Assembly: GCA_016212925.1 (NCBI GenBank)
Contig: JACRDF010000002.1
Location: 62,001 to 126,000 of the forward strand
Length of the DNA stretch: 64,000 bases
Source: Desulfomonile tiedjei
GTDB lineage: Bacteria; Desulfobacterota; Desulfomonilia; Desulfomonilales; Desulfomonilaceae
Direction of reading: 5' to 3'
Made by a program: the position numbers and the translations under genes. Below the pieces are notes generated by a model that was not told where the DNA came from, did no database searches, and worked only from the letters and a program-made list of their open reading frames with translations. Position 1 is the stretch's first letter, and each line of letters opens with the position of its first letter. This document shows positions 26,226 to 34,933 of this stretch, one piece after another.

Positions 26226-26601
26226 AGCTACCTCGTAGTCCCCCGAAAAAGCAATTTCCACCCTCAGCATCCCAACCGCGCCTATCGATCAAAGCGCATT
26301 GGCCGGCAAAGAGGGGGCACCGAAAAAAGAATCGAACCTCAATATGGGCGATGCGGAGTCAAGAATGCTCCGCTCTGTCCATCAACTTAATTATTACTGC
26401 CGTGATCTGTCAAGGCGACCGATCTGTTCGATCCCCGACGACGGGCGAGTAAACTTTGCTGCCGCTCGGTCGCATTCCGATAAGTGAGCGATCCCACCAT
26501 CGGTCCGCGGGGCTCGTTTCTTTAACTTACCCATGTTGACGAAAAACGCGCCGGATAATATGCTGAGTGCGCGACGACACATATTTTGCACAGAGACTTC
26601 G
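26226..26601. other. Intergenic stretch with a tRNA-like remnant
   Basis: About 375 bp between divergent genes. On the minus strand 26325-26400 has a tRNA-like look: a D-loop/AGAGC segment, a GCGGAG...CTCCGC anticodon-type stem and GAGGTTCGATTC resembling a T arm. The acceptor and D stems do not pair, so it is not called as a tRNA. No riboswitch motif is seen upstream of the core MetE gene. Confidence 0.35.
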
Positions 26602-27123
26602 ATGACCTCCCGACAAATAATTTGGATTCATCAGTCCACTTTTACGTACCGCCTGGATGCTCCGGAAAAAATCCTGGAGACCATCTGGTGCGAGCGCCGT
26701 GGATGGGGATATCTCCGCAGGAGGGACCTGTGGATCGAAACCGATTTTTCCTCGGAAGAGTTAGAGACTTGGGGGTACGAACCCCTGGAGCCTCAGTCTG
26801 AAGGCAAAGCCCAATCCTGCCCCTCCTGCGGTATGTACATCTGTTCCATTCCGGGCGCGCTTGTCGCCAAACACTTTGCGGAGTGCCGAGGCGGCGGCGA
26901 GAATTGGCAGAGGTTTGAAGACATACTCGTCGAGGATCAGCGACGCACAAGATACGAGGCAAAGGTTCTGGCCGAAAAGCTTAGGCTGGAGGCGGAGTTG
27001 GCCGATATGGAAAAACGGGAGCGGTTTGACAAGATCAAGGAGGAACAATCGGTTCGTCAACTCCGGAAAGATCGTAAAGCCAGGCTGAGACGCGAAACCA
27101 AAGAAGAGTGGAAGTCTCGCTAA
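26602..27123 (+). CDS. Hypothetical protein with zinc-finger-like motif and charged helical tail
   Basis: A 173-residue protein I do not recognise. The N-terminal 75 residues contain several Trp (RGWGYLRRRDLWIETDFSSE), then a probable zinc site: CPSCGMYIC followed by AKHFAEC, i.e. CxxC with a later HxxxC. The last 65 residues form a strongly charged helix rich in Arg, Lys and Glu (EDQRRTRYEAKVLAEKLRLE ... RKARLRRETKEEW), likely a coiled coil or nucleic-acid-binding tail. The ATG at 26602 opens the conserved-looking part; an ATG 69 bases upstream has no better ribosome site. Single gene on the plus strand. Confidence 0.6.
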   Translation: MTSRQIIWIHQSTFTYRLDAPEKILETIWCERRGWGYLRRRDLWIETDFSSEELETWGYEPLEPQSEGKAQSCPSCGMYICSIPGALVAKHFAECRGGGENWQRFEDILVEDQRRTRYEAKVLAEKLRLEAELADMEKRERFDKIKEEQSVRQLRKDRKARLRRETKEEWKSR

Positions 27124-27196
27124 TGCCCGCTGCAATTCAGCGTGAGAAGTCGCCACCAATTTGACGGCCGCCCTGCAAAAAGCCCGGGGTTAATGT

Positions 27197-27226
27197 AAAA
27201 AAAAAAAGGGGACGTCTCGCGTCCCC
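27197..27226 (-). terminator. Intrinsic terminator (minus strand)
   Basis: On the minus strand GGGGACG-CGAGA-CGTCCCC is followed by eleven Ts. It lies about 255 bases past the stop of the Cys/Pro-rich gene at 27483 and is the only T-tracted hairpin there. It is also convergent to the end of the 26602-27123 gene. Confidence 0.8.
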
Positions 27227-27482
27227 GTGGATAAGGAGGAATTGGGGTTTTGTGGAAAGAGGGGATCCCACTTTATCCCCTCATCTGTGATCAGGAGCTT
27301 GCCGCCGGCCAGCGGTGACATCTTGCCTGACTGGGTTGAACTTTCTCAGCCTTTTGTCTGGCCCTCGTCCGTGGGCTGAGATACTTGCTCGTAAAATAAG
27401 CGCGTTATGTAATAAAACTCAATTAATCTTCAGGTTTGCTCGTTTATGTCTTTCCGGCAGGTCTCATCCGGATGAAGTCTCC
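27227..27482. other. Untranslated 3' region of the Cys/Pro-rich gene
   Basis: Between the terminator and the stop codon at 27483. It holds a second perfect hairpin at 27259-27282 (GAGGGGAT, eight-base loop, ATCCCCTC) without a T tract. The length suggests a long structured 3' UTR or a small RNA; nothing shows which. Confidence 0.45.
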
Positions 27483-28127
27483 TCACCAATATCCCCCGAA
27501 CGTGGGGGTCTTCGGCTCACCGGCAAAGGGCCCGTAGTAGTAGGACGAGCCGAAGGGAGTGCTCAGGACGCCGGAGATCAGCCTGAAAGGCATCTCAAGG
27601 GCCTGGGACACCATACCTGTAGGCGGTACGGTTGGAGTGTAATAAGCCTGCGGCATTTGCATCATGAGCGGCACCCGGCCGGCTGAAGGCGGATAGGGAT
27701 AGGGAGCATACCTGGGTGCGTAGGAAACCGGTTTGCACTTGGTGATGCGTGCAGGAGGACAAGTGTACGCCCCGCACATGGGAGGCCCACAGGAAGGCGG
27801 CGGGCAAGCCGGGGGAGCACACATTGGAGGCGGACCGCAAGGCCTTGGGGGAGGCGGAGCGAGTATGGCCGACATCACAGCGGCAGGAATTCCTATACAC
27901 GCGCCGCAAATGCTAGTGCATGCCCCGAGTATGCCTCCGCATAATGCGAACGGAGAAGGTGGCCCACAGGTTGGAGGAGGACAGGACGGTGGAGCACAGG
28001 GCGCGGGAGCACACGTATATGGTGCCGGACCACAGTACGACGGCCCGCTCGCCAGTCCCTGAGAAGCGATTGTTGTGAAAAGCAGACAAAAAAGGCACAA
28101 AACGACAGCAGCGACTCTTAGCACCAT
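27483..28127 (-). CDS. Secreted Cys/Pro-rich protein
   Basis: A 214-residue exported protein with no recognised family. The signal peptide is about residues 1-27 (MVLRVAAVVLCLFCLLFTTI). Residues about 30-120 hold some 20 cysteines in CxPPxCxPPxCGPP-type repeats (YTCAPAPCAPPSCPPPTCGP; CAPPACPPPSCGPPMCGAYT) around a hydrophobic CGGILGACTSICGACIG core. The remainder is Tyr/Pro-rich and ends in FGGYW. Such dense Cys-Pro spacing suggests an extracellular disulphide-rich or metal-binding surface component. The ATG at 28127 has a perfect AAGGAGG seven bases upstream; ten extra codons to 28157 are rejected. It has its own promoter with an overlapping palindrome and its own terminator, so it is a monocistronic unit. 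Confidence 0.7.
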   Translation of the reverse strand: MVLRVAAVVLCLFCLLFTTIASQGLASGPSYCGPAPYTCAPAPCAPPSCPPPTCGPPSPFALCGGILGACTSICGACIGIPAAVMSAILAPPPPRPCGPPPMCAPPACPPPSCGPPMCGAYTCPPARITKCKPVSYAPRYAPYPYPPSAGRVPLMMQMPQAYYTPTVPPTGMVSQALEMPFRLISGVLSTPFGSSYYYGPFAGEPKTPTFGGYW

Positions 28128-28154
28128 ACCTGATCCTCCTTTGTTCAGATCCTT

Positions 28155-28183
28155 CATATAAGACTTGAGGGCGTAGGCTCAAG
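28155..28183 (-). promoter_or_regulatory. Promoter with overlapping palindrome (possible operator)
   Basis: On the minus strand TTGAGC (28182-28177), a 16-base spacer and TATATG (28160-28155), ending 27 bases before the ATG at 28127. The palindrome CTTGAG-N8-CTCAAG (28164-28183) covers the -35 and spacer, where a dimeric regulator could bind. Confidence 0.45.
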
Positions 28184-28473
28184 CTAAGGATACTGAATTT
28201 AGCCCGTTGTGGGGCTTCGTTGAAACGTGGCTTTAACATGCCCCCCCACCCCTGTCAAGCAAAAAGATTTGATTGTATAGAGTTATAATTAAAGGATGGG
28301 TGACCGATGACTTGAGCTGTATATCATGCTGATTTTGAAAGAATTATTACAACATGTTTTTTCGGAATTATTCGGATTCCTATGGCCCCATCAAGAAAGA
28401 TGGGTGACGCCAAGTAGTATTATGTGTTAAGGGAACAATCAACGACCAGAACTGGAGGGGAAACGTAGTAATA
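28184..28473. other. Divergent intergenic region
   Basis: About 290 bp upstream of the TPR gene. It is AT-rich near 28260-28300 and contains TATAAT at 28283 without a good -35. No gene seen. Confidence 0.45.
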
Positions 28474-29709
28474 ATGAATAAGCCATTGTTTTTAGCCACT
28501 ATTCTCTTAGTGCTGGTGCCGTTCCAGTGCTTCCCCCAACAGGATGTGGTGGACCCGTACAACCAAGGCGTGGAAGCTCTCAGGCAGGACCGGCTGGACG
28601 ATGCCATAGCCCTGTTCACCAGAGCCGTGCAACTAGATCCGCAGGACCATCTGGCCTACAACAACCGGGGCGTGGCTCACAAGAGGAAAGGCCTGTTGGA
28701 GAAATCATTGGCCGATTACAGCCGCGCGCTCGAAATCAAACCCGATTACGGGCCCGCACTAGCCAACCGAGGGACTGCGCGATACAAGAAGGGAGACCTG
28801 GACGGGGCATTAGAGGACCTGAATAAGGCCCTCAGATACATTAAAAAGGACAGCGTAATCTATACGACTCTTGGTTTGGTGGAGCGGGACAAAGGGCAGA
28901 CTGACCAGGCCATTAAGGACCTCCGACAGGCTATCGCTTTAAACAAGAAGAACTTGAGGGCCTATCTGGCTTTAGGTGAGCTTTATGAGCGTCACAAGGT
29001 TTACGACAAGGCCATGGAATCGTATATGAAGGTCGGGGAGCTAACCCAGGGACGAGGTGGCACCAAGGAAATTCAGGATAGGGTAGCAAATCTCCGGAAA
29101 CTGGCGGGAGAAGACCTGCACCGCCGGGGTTTGGACCAGTATCGCCAAGGTAACGAAAAGCAAGCCCTGGCGCTGTGGAGTGACGCGCTGAAGATCGACT
29201 CGGGCCTTGTGCCCGCGCTGCGCGATCGAGGCTTGACGCTCCACAAGAGCGGCAAGTTTCAAAAAGCGATAGATGATTTTACCGCCGCGCTGGACAAGGA
29301 CCATTCCAACGCTGAACTCTATCGGGTGAGGGCCGACGCGTACTACAAAATGAAGCAGTCCGATAAGGCCATGGCAGATTATAACAAAGCCCTCGAACTG
29401 AGTCCCGGTGATGCGATAGGGTACAACAATCGTGGTTTGGTGTTCCACGAGTGCGAACAACTTGATCGGGCAATGGAGGATTACACGAAGGCGATTTCGT
29501 TGGAGCCGACTAATTCAGTGTTTTTTGAAAACCGGGCGCTTATATATTTGGCCAAAGGACTTGAGCAAAAGGCCCTAGCCGACTATGAGTCGGCCTTGCA
29601 GCTAACCACGGACGAGAGAATTAAGGAAAACATTCGGGAAAAAATCTCGGCATTGGGCAAGAGGAGCGAGGAGCAGTCGACCGCGTCGGGTTCCGGAAGC
29701 AGACCGTAG
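28474..29709 (+). CDS. Secreted TPR-repeat protein
   Basis: A 411-residue exported protein made almost wholly of tetratricopeptide repeats. The signal peptide is MNKPLFLATILLVLVPFQCF. About ten TPRs follow (for example AYNNRGVAHKRKGLLEKSLA, ALANRGTARYKKGDLDGALE, VYDKAMESYMKVG, IGYNNRGLVFHECEQLDRAM), and a short Ser/Glu-rich tail. TPR solenoids in the periplasm act as protein-binding scaffolds in envelope or secretion complexes; nothing ties this one to a partner. The Shine-Dalgarno (GGAGGGG) is about 15 bases from the ATG, longer than usual, but the signal peptide fixes the start. Single gene; convergent to rph. Confidence 0.85.
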   Translation: MNKPLFLATILLVLVPFQCFPQQDVVDPYNQGVEALRQDRLDDAIALFTRAVQLDPQDHLAYNNRGVAHKRKGLLEKSLADYSRALEIKPDYGPALANRGTARYKKGDLDGALEDLNKALRYIKKDSVIYTTLGLVERDKGQTDQAIKDLRQAIALNKKNLRAYLALGELYERHKVYDKAMESYMKVGELTQGRGGTKEIQDRVANLRKLAGEDLHRRGLDQYRQGNEKQALALWSDALKIDSGLVPALRDRGLTLHKSGKFQKAIDDFTAALDKDHSNAELYRVRADAYYKMKQSDKAMADYNKALELSPGDAIGYNNRGLVFHECEQLDRAMEDYTKAISLEPTNSVFFENRALIYLAKGLEQKALADYESALQLTTDERIKENIREKISALGKRSEEQSTASGSGSRP

Positions 29710-29823
29710 GCACCGTAGCCGAGACGGTTTGTTTGACGCCTCCGTACAGTCCGCAATTGGAGTCCCTAGGGGATTGAGGGGGGCGCCTGGGTCCACCATA
29801 CTTGTCGGGCGCACTCCGGACGT

Positions 29824-30549
29824 TCACTGAGATTCTAACGCGCGCATCTGTATCTGCTTGATGGTTTCGACGCCGACCTGCGCGAGACGAATCAGCGAAT
29901 TTAATCGGGACACGGAAAAAGGTGACCCTTCCGCGGTAGCTTGGACCTCCACGAGCTTTTTCTTGCCGGTCATTACCACGTTCATGTCAACTTCGGCAAT
30001 GGAGTCCTCATCGTAATCCAGATCCAGCAAAAGCTCATTTTGAACAACCCCGACACTTACCGCTGCTACCGAATCGAAGATCGGTATTGAGGCAATCAAT
30101 CCCATTTGCGCCAAGGTCTCGAACGCGTCGTGCAATGCCGCCCACGCTGCGGTGATTGACGCGACGCGCGTGCCGCCGTCGGCCTGAATCACATCGCAGT
30201 CTACGGTGATTGTCCTCTCGCCGAATCCCGCCAGGTCGGTAACGGACCTCAAGGAACGCCCTATAAGACGCTGGATTTCCATGGTTCGCCCGCCAACCTT
30301 CCCACGCTCGCGTGGCGATCTGACGTGCGTGGCTCGAGGGAGCATGGAATACTCTGCCGTGACCCATCCTTTTCCTCCGTTCCTCAGGAACGGAGGGACC
30401 TTGTCCTCGACGCTCGCCGAACAAATTACCTTGGTCTTGCCCGCTTCAATAAGGGCCGAACCTTCTGCATGTTCCAGGACCCCGCGGACGATTTTCCATG
30501 CTCTCAGTTCGTCCGGTCTACGGTCTCCATTTCGCTTGATGGCTTTCAT
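29824..30549 (-). CDS. rph: Ribonuclease PH
   Basis: A 241-residue phosphorolytic 3'-5' exoribonuclease that trims tRNA 3' ends, of normal length for the family. All family blocks are present: [110 protein letters not shown]. The Arg of GRTMEIQR and the phosphate-site GTR are intact. The ATG at 30549 is the family start; a 71-codon in-frame upstream extension has no homology. In many bacteria rph lies beside rdgB, but here it is alone. Confidence 0.95.
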   Translation of the reverse strand: MKAIKRNGDRRPDELRAWKIVRGVLEHAEGSALIEAGKTKVICSASVEDKVPPFLRNGGKGWVTAEYSMLPRATHVRSPRERGKVGGRTMEIQRLIGRSLRSVTDLAGFGERTITVDCDVIQADGGTRVASITAAWAALHDAFETLAQMGLIASIPIFDSVAAVSVGVVQNELLLDLDYDEDSIAEVDMNVVMTGKKKLVEVQATAEGSPFSVSRLNSLIRLAQVGVETIKQIQMRALESQ

Positions 30550-31265
30550 ATTTGTGGTGTGCCCCTGGGTTGGTATTGTTTGTCGCGCCTTCTTCCCTTT
30601 GGAAAATAGCACGGGGTTCTTACACTTGGCCTCGAATGTCCTAACCGATCCCCGCGTCGGCAGTGCATAGCCGCGCTGCCCCAGATTCCCTGAGGCGGTC
30701 CGGGAAGCGTTGGAACTCGTCCCCGCCAAGCCTTGCCCATATCGGGCATTACATGTGAACAATGGCTATAACATGCCCGACAGTGAGACTGTCAAGTTCC
30801 TGGATTCTGAATACCGTAAATTTCCGGAAGAGGAGTTCTCCGGCTTAAACCTGCCTCTATAGCAGCCGGTCCGACTCGGTTTGTTGCCGGCGATTCGGCA
30901 TGACTTTAGCTTTCACTGTGAACACTTTGATTTATATTGACAAATAGTTAGGTTCGTAATAGAAGGTAATGAGAGGAACCGTTTGTACGGAAGGCGGGTG
31001 CACGGGGTGGAATTGGTCAGACAAGCTCTTGACACTTGTATGGAACAACCGGTGGAGGGGCATCGGAAAGCCACCCCCTTGGCGCGGCCATCGAAGCGCG
31101 TGCGATTGTGTCTTGGCTCGCTAAATGGCATAGTGGCCATGAGTCTCCCTCATTGCCCTGCAACCGAGCGAAGGACAAGGAGAGTGACCCAAGCTTGGAT
31201 TACCTACCGGCGGCGTCCGAAGGACGGAAGCTTCACTGGCCGGCCAACGGACAAGGGGTCAGCAA
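30550..31265. other. Intergenic stretch between rph and cvpA
   Basis: About 715 bp. Two plus-strand frames near 30983 and 31036 overlap in different frames and have poor composition, so I call no gene. TTGACA at 30937 lacks a good -10. The 3' end carries the AAGGGG Shine-Dalgarno of the next gene. Confidence 0.5.
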
Positions 31266-31874
31266 ATGAAATACATTGAGGCATATAATCTCATCGATCT
31301 GTTTATAATGGGAACCCTTCTGGTCACGCTCATTTTGGGTATTTGGAAAGGGTTTGTTCGGTCTCTCACCGCGCTGGCAAGCGTTGTCATTGGCGCGCTG
31401 TTTGCGGCCAAGTATTACCCTGTGATCCAGCCCTATTTGAATAAGGTCTCGTCCCTCGACCCGCACATATCGATGATTCTTTCGATGGTCATTATCTTTG
31501 TTGCTGTACAGGCCGTATTCGTAGTGATTCGACGGATATTGGACGCCCTGATCGACCTGACCCGGCTGAGTTGGCTGGATCGTTGCCTAGGAGCTGCCAT
31601 GGGCGTGGTGGCAGGATTTCTCGTGGTGGCGTGTACTGTACAGGCTATTTTGATTGGAATTCCCGATTGGCCGGTAGTGAAGACGTCGAAACTGATCCCT
31701 CCGGCCCACCGGCTGTCGGAAGAAGTCCTCGCTCGTTCGCCCAAGCAGATCAAAGAGCAGGTCCACGCATTCGTGACGAAATGGAAGGGAACTTCCGAGC
31801 CTTCACAGCCTACACCGAAGAACCGCAGCGCTGCGAACAACGCACCCGCTGCTGCCCCGGGACTTGCCAAGTGA
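31266..31874 (+). CDS. cvpA: CvpA family membrane protein
   Basis: A 202-residue inner-membrane protein of the CvpA family (colicin V production in E. coli, where the locus is by purF). It has four hydrophobic segments, opening NLIDLFIMGTLLVTLILGIW and KGFVRSLTALASVVIGALFA, with the family's glycine-rich GFVRS turn, then ISMILSMVIIFVAVQAVFVV and the C-terminal LDRCLGAAMGVVAGFLVV. The last 40 residues are a Pro/Ala-rich tail. Recent work links CvpA to envelope stress; that is family knowledge. AAGGGG lies seven bases before the ATG. The next gene starts 37 bases downstream, so they are probably cotranscribed. Confidence 0.85.
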   Translation: MKYIEAYNLIDLFIMGTLLVTLILGIWKGFVRSLTALASVVIGALFAAKYYPVIQPYLNKVSSLDPHISMILSMVIIFVAVQAVFVVIRRILDALIDLTRLSWLDRCLGAAMGVVAGFLVVACTVQAILIGIPDWPVVKTSKLIPPAHRLSEEVLARSPKQIKEQVHAFVTKWKGTSEPSQPTPKNRSAANNAPAAAPGLAK

Positions 31875-31911
31875 GATCGAACGGCGCCATCGGCCGTTCC
31901 AGGAGGATCTT

Positions 31912-32793
31912 ATGAAACGACCCCTCGTTGGATTTATCATCATTTTGATCCTGGGGCTGATTACTGGATGCGCATACTTGCAGAAGCCGGATGTGCCGCC
32001 TCCTCTGCCTCCGATTGAGGAAACCAAGCCTCCTTTGACCATGAAGAGCAAATACTTCGAGGCGTTCCCGTGGGGTGACCTGGCTACGCCTCGAAAAGAC
32101 GGTAATGATCCGGATACCCGCGTGTACCCCGCTAAAGAAGGGGACACCTTCGAGAGCGTCGCGGAGAACATGATGGGAAATCCTGGGCTGGCCCAAGGGT
32201 TGGCCAAGTACAACGAACTGCCGGCCGGCCAAAAAATGTCGGCAGGGGAGAAAATTGTTATCCCTAATCCCATCATAGGCGTAAGCAGCCAGGTGCTGGT
32301 GAAAGCCAAGCGCGAAAAAGCGTTTGGCGGCCCCCAACCTTTCAACACCGAATTTAAGAAGGGTGACGAATATAAGTTGAGGTTTGTGTCCAATGTTGAC
32401 GGGTACTTGTACGTTTTCCGTCAGGGGGCCAAGAGCGTTGAGCTGCTTTATCCCACGCCGGTGAAAAAGGGGAGGCGAAACAAAGCTCAAGAGGCGTTAC
32501 CGAGAGACAGCGGCAAAATAAGGGCCAACGATCCCAAGGAGCTTCCGATCGGAACGAAAGGGTATGCGTCGGATGACAAGAAAGTGGGAGATAGGATCTT
32601 CGTCTTTTTGTCATTGAGGGAAGATCCCGATCTGGAGGCTCTTAAGGAAAAGAAAGGCATCAAGGTCGAGGATGTTCAAGCAGTGATGCACAGGGTCAAA
32701 GAAGGGGAGGTGTTCTCGGAGCCCCCGTATCACCTTCTCCGAATCGCCGACCCCAAGGAATTGCTGGGGTTAGTCCTCAATATCGGCGGTTAG
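31912..32793 (+). CDS. Lipoprotein with LysM-like and DUF4384 domains
   Basis: A 293-residue lipoprotein. The signal ends in a lipobox LGLITGC (lipidated Cys about residue 20). A LysM-like module follows (about 75-125; YPAKEGDTFESVAENMMGNP ... PAGQKMSAGEKIVIP), suggesting peptidoglycan binding, and then a DUF4384-type beta domain (about 150-290; FKKGDEYKLRFVSNVDGYLY, GAKSVELLYPTP, GDRIFVFLSLRED). DUF4384 domains occur in surface and sensory lipoproteins; the exact job is unknown. The ATG at 31912 has AGGAGG seven bases upstream, so the 16 extra codons from 31864 are rejected. It lies just after cvpA on the same strand. Confidence 0.75.
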   Translation: MKRPLVGFIIILILGLITGCAYLQKPDVPPPLPPIEETKPPLTMKSKYFEAFPWGDLATPRKDGNDPDTRVYPAKEGDTFESVAENMMGNPGLAQGLAKYNELPAGQKMSAGEKIVIPNPIIGVSSQVLVKAKREKAFGGPQPFNTEFKKGDEYKLRFVSNVDGYLYVFRQGAKSVELLYPTPVKKGRRNKAQEALPRDSGKIRANDPKELPIGTKGYASDDKKVGDRIFVFLSLREDPDLEALKEKKGIKVEDVQAVMHRVKEGEVFSEPPYHLLRIADPKELLGLVLNIGG

Positions 32794-32801
32794 CAAAAGG
32801 T

Positions 32802-32831
32802 TTGACAGACAAAGCCATCCTGTCCTATAAT
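32802..32831 (+). promoter_or_regulatory. Consensus sigma-70 promoter of tRNA-Ala
   Basis: Perfect TTGACA (32802-32807) and perfect TATAAT (32826-32831) with an 18-base spacer, 11 bases before the tRNA. It starts nine bases after the stop of the lipoprotein gene. Confidence 0.9.
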
Positions 32832-32842
32832 TAAAAGTCTTT

Positions 32843-32918
<76 letters not shown>

Positions 32919-32931
32919 CGAAACGATCAAC

Positions 32932-32975
32932 AATCCGGCTAGTTGGAACTGAACCAACTGCCGGATTTTCTTTTT
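32932..32975 (+). terminator. Intrinsic terminator after tRNA-Ala(GGC)
   Basis: Stem AATCCGGC ... AGTTGG / CCAACT ... GCCGGATT, followed by TTTCTTTTT. A strong Rho-independent terminator. Confidence 0.9.
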
Positions 32976-33310
32976 CGGGACACCCAATCGGGGGAATGCA
33001 GGTCAGGGACCCGTTGAATAATTGAACACGCCCAATGTCAACCTACCGGACACGCGGCAAAGCTCTCACGTGTAACAATATGATACACTCCCATGCAGCC
33101 AGCTGTGGTTTGGGGTTTTGCGTCACGTCGGGATCTTGAGGAGGGCTTCCGACAGGCGACACGTGTCATTTGGGGTGTCCCGTCCACGCGGGACGATCTC
33201 TTTCGGGAAGGGCTTTTGGAAAGAGCCATAGTGGCCCTTTATAGCGGTTGCCATAATTTTTGTCCGATTGGCAAGCACTCCATTCCGTCATTCCTGCGGA
33301 GGCAGGAATC
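32976..33310. other. Intergenic stretch upstream of the group II intron
   Basis: About 335 bp without a gene. It holds the palindrome GTCCCG...CGGGAC at 33177-33194 (with the same GGTGT lead as the 23543 copy) and, at 33286-33310, the hairpin CATTCCTGC-ggag-GCAGGAAT that forms the 5' half of the intron target. Confidence 0.55.
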
Positions 33311-34076
33311 GTGCGCCTGTAAGCGCGCTCAATCAGAGAGGTGCAAGTCCTCTCCAGGTTTACGCTACAGCCTGTAGCCGACTGTAACTGCGTCGCCGTG
33401 AGGCGGGGTGGAGAGCAACAGGAGGTGAACGACCAGTCCGTAGGATAACGAACCCGTTTCGGCCGGGTGTTTCCGGCGAGCCTGCGATTCGATGGTGAAG
33501 CCTGGACCGATCTCCTGAGGCCTGCGTCCGAGATAAGGACAACACACGGTACAGAGGTCGGAGATCCGATGCGCTGACAAACGTGGTAGCGGAAGCAAAA
33601 GCGACATCTGAGGAACACAAGGTGGTTGGGGACGGAATGGTCTGGAAGGTTGAGTACGTGAAACAGGGAGACCTGTACATCAGAGAGAGGTGTACAGGAG
33701 TCAGAGCCTCCATAGTAGCATTGAAGCGCCGTAATGGGCGTGGAGCCAAGGGAGGCAGGAAGGTGGGTGGGCTACAGTTAGCCACACGGAATACACACCG
33801 GTATCGAGTGGCCGTTTGGTCTAGACCGCCGGAGAACTCCACTGACATCAGTGGGATCAACCGTGTTTTACGCTGGAACCTCACGCTGACTACCTCTGTA
33901 ATGGAGGAGAATGACTGGCGTCATTCCCCACTTTTGGGTGTTCTCTCACTACATCCTTACTGTGGTTAGTCAGTCCCTCATGGGGTGACCTACCGACTGG
34001 AGAGCCGTATGCGGGAGATCCGCACGTACGGTTCGGAGGGGGGAGCGGCCGGGTAACCGGCTGTTCCTACCCCTAT
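33311..34076 (+). mobile_element. ORF-less group II intron
   Basis: A 766-nt group II intron without a reverse transcriptase. It opens with GTGCGCC and, near the 3' end, has a textbook domain V: GAGCCGTATGCGGG-AGAT-CCGCACGTACGGTTC (34002-34034). Domain VI follows (GGGGGGAGCGGCCGG-GTAA-CCGGCTGTTCCTACCCC) with the likely branch-point A at 34069, seven nucleotides from the end. The strand layout and the insertion just after a hairpin (33286-33310) fit bacterial class C introns. The stretch where the protein gene should be (domain IV) holds no long open frame, so it would need a maturase encoded elsewhere. It sits precisely inside a dispersed repeat, whose empty copy is at 14342-14390. Confidence 0.85.
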
Positions 34077-34933
34077 CAGTCCCGCGTCTCGCTGGATTCC
34101 CTGGGTTCCCGCCTTCGCGGGAACGACGGGCGTTATAACGCTCTTGAAAAGTAGGCCCCGTAGATACGATCTGAAGACCAGATTGATTATCTTCTGGCCA
34201 AATGGACATTCCTTTTGGCACTCGGTATATGTTAGGCGATCCCTTCTGGATTGGGTGCCACGGACCTGGGCCTTACCCGGTCCGTGCTTCCTGCCGGTTC
34301 TATCACCACGATAACTCGGAAGATTCCCAGCCTTACCGTACCGGCGGCTCGCTTTTCACTTTAGTGTTCCGTGCGCGGGACAACCTTACTGTTTTCCAAA
34401 AACGCCGGCACAGACCTGGCGGAGCCCAGGTCCGTGGCACCCGGGAGTCACTCCGCGATAACGTTCGTGACGGGGTATATAGTGATTCTCAAAAGTTTTC
34501 GCGGAATGAACCCACAGTGGCGCCTGGGTCAACGGCGGCCAATAGGCCGCCCTACGGGAGATGACACCAAGCCTGGGACTACAAACGTAGGGCGGCCTAT
34601 GGCCCCGCCGCAAATTACGGGGCGAGTCAAGATGAAGCCGGCAGTGGCAGCTGCATTTCAATCCGTGATTACTTTCGAGAACCGCTATAGGTGTGACGAT
34701 TTTCGTTGGCGTGCACAGAGGCGCATTTGTGGCCGGAAGGCCGAGCCGCCAAGTAGTTTTCATGTGGTGGGAATCAGCGCCGCAAACGCGAGTACACTTT
34801 AGGACATCTGTGAAAGGCAGGCCCAGCCTGTCTTAGGTACGTTCTGCCGCGGAGACGGACGCGAAAGCCTTAGCCGATATCATGTGTAGGATTGCGGAAG
34901 CCGAGAAACCGGCCCTGGAGAGAAAGCCTGGAG
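34077..34933. other. Repeat-rich non-coding stretch
   Basis: About 850 bp with no supportable gene. It contains the 3' half of the intron target repeat, GTTCCCGCcttcGCGGGAAC at 34106-34125, two copies of the CAGGTCCGTGGCACCC string (34253-34271 inverted, 34424-34442 direct), and a long inverted repeat (34537-34556 / 34586-34604). Confidence 0.55.
34537..34604. repeat. Long inverted repeat
   Basis: The arms GGCCAATAGGCCGCCCTACG (34537-34556) and CGTAGGGCGGCCTATGGCC (34586-34604) match along 19 bases with one inserted A. No gene lies between; it could be a miniature element or a folded RNA. A shorter GCCCGCCCTACG string is at 4238. Confidence 0.55.

Noticed and set aside
27259-27282. Hairpin GAGGGGAT/ATCCCCTC as a terminator
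   Set aside because: Perfect stem but no T tract on either strand; the real terminator with eleven Ts is at 27197-27226.
27733-28062. Gly/Gln-rich plus-strand frame
   Set aside because: It is the antisense shadow of the Cys/Pro-rich gene, whose signal peptide and Shine-Dalgarno are clear.
28277-28288. TATAAT near 28283 as a promoter for the TPR gene
   Set aside because: No -35 within 15-19 bases upstream and about 190 bases from the start codon.
30983-31279. Overlapping plus-strand frames before cvpA
   Set aside because: They lie in different frames over the same DNA, one runs into cvpA, and neither has a ribosome site.
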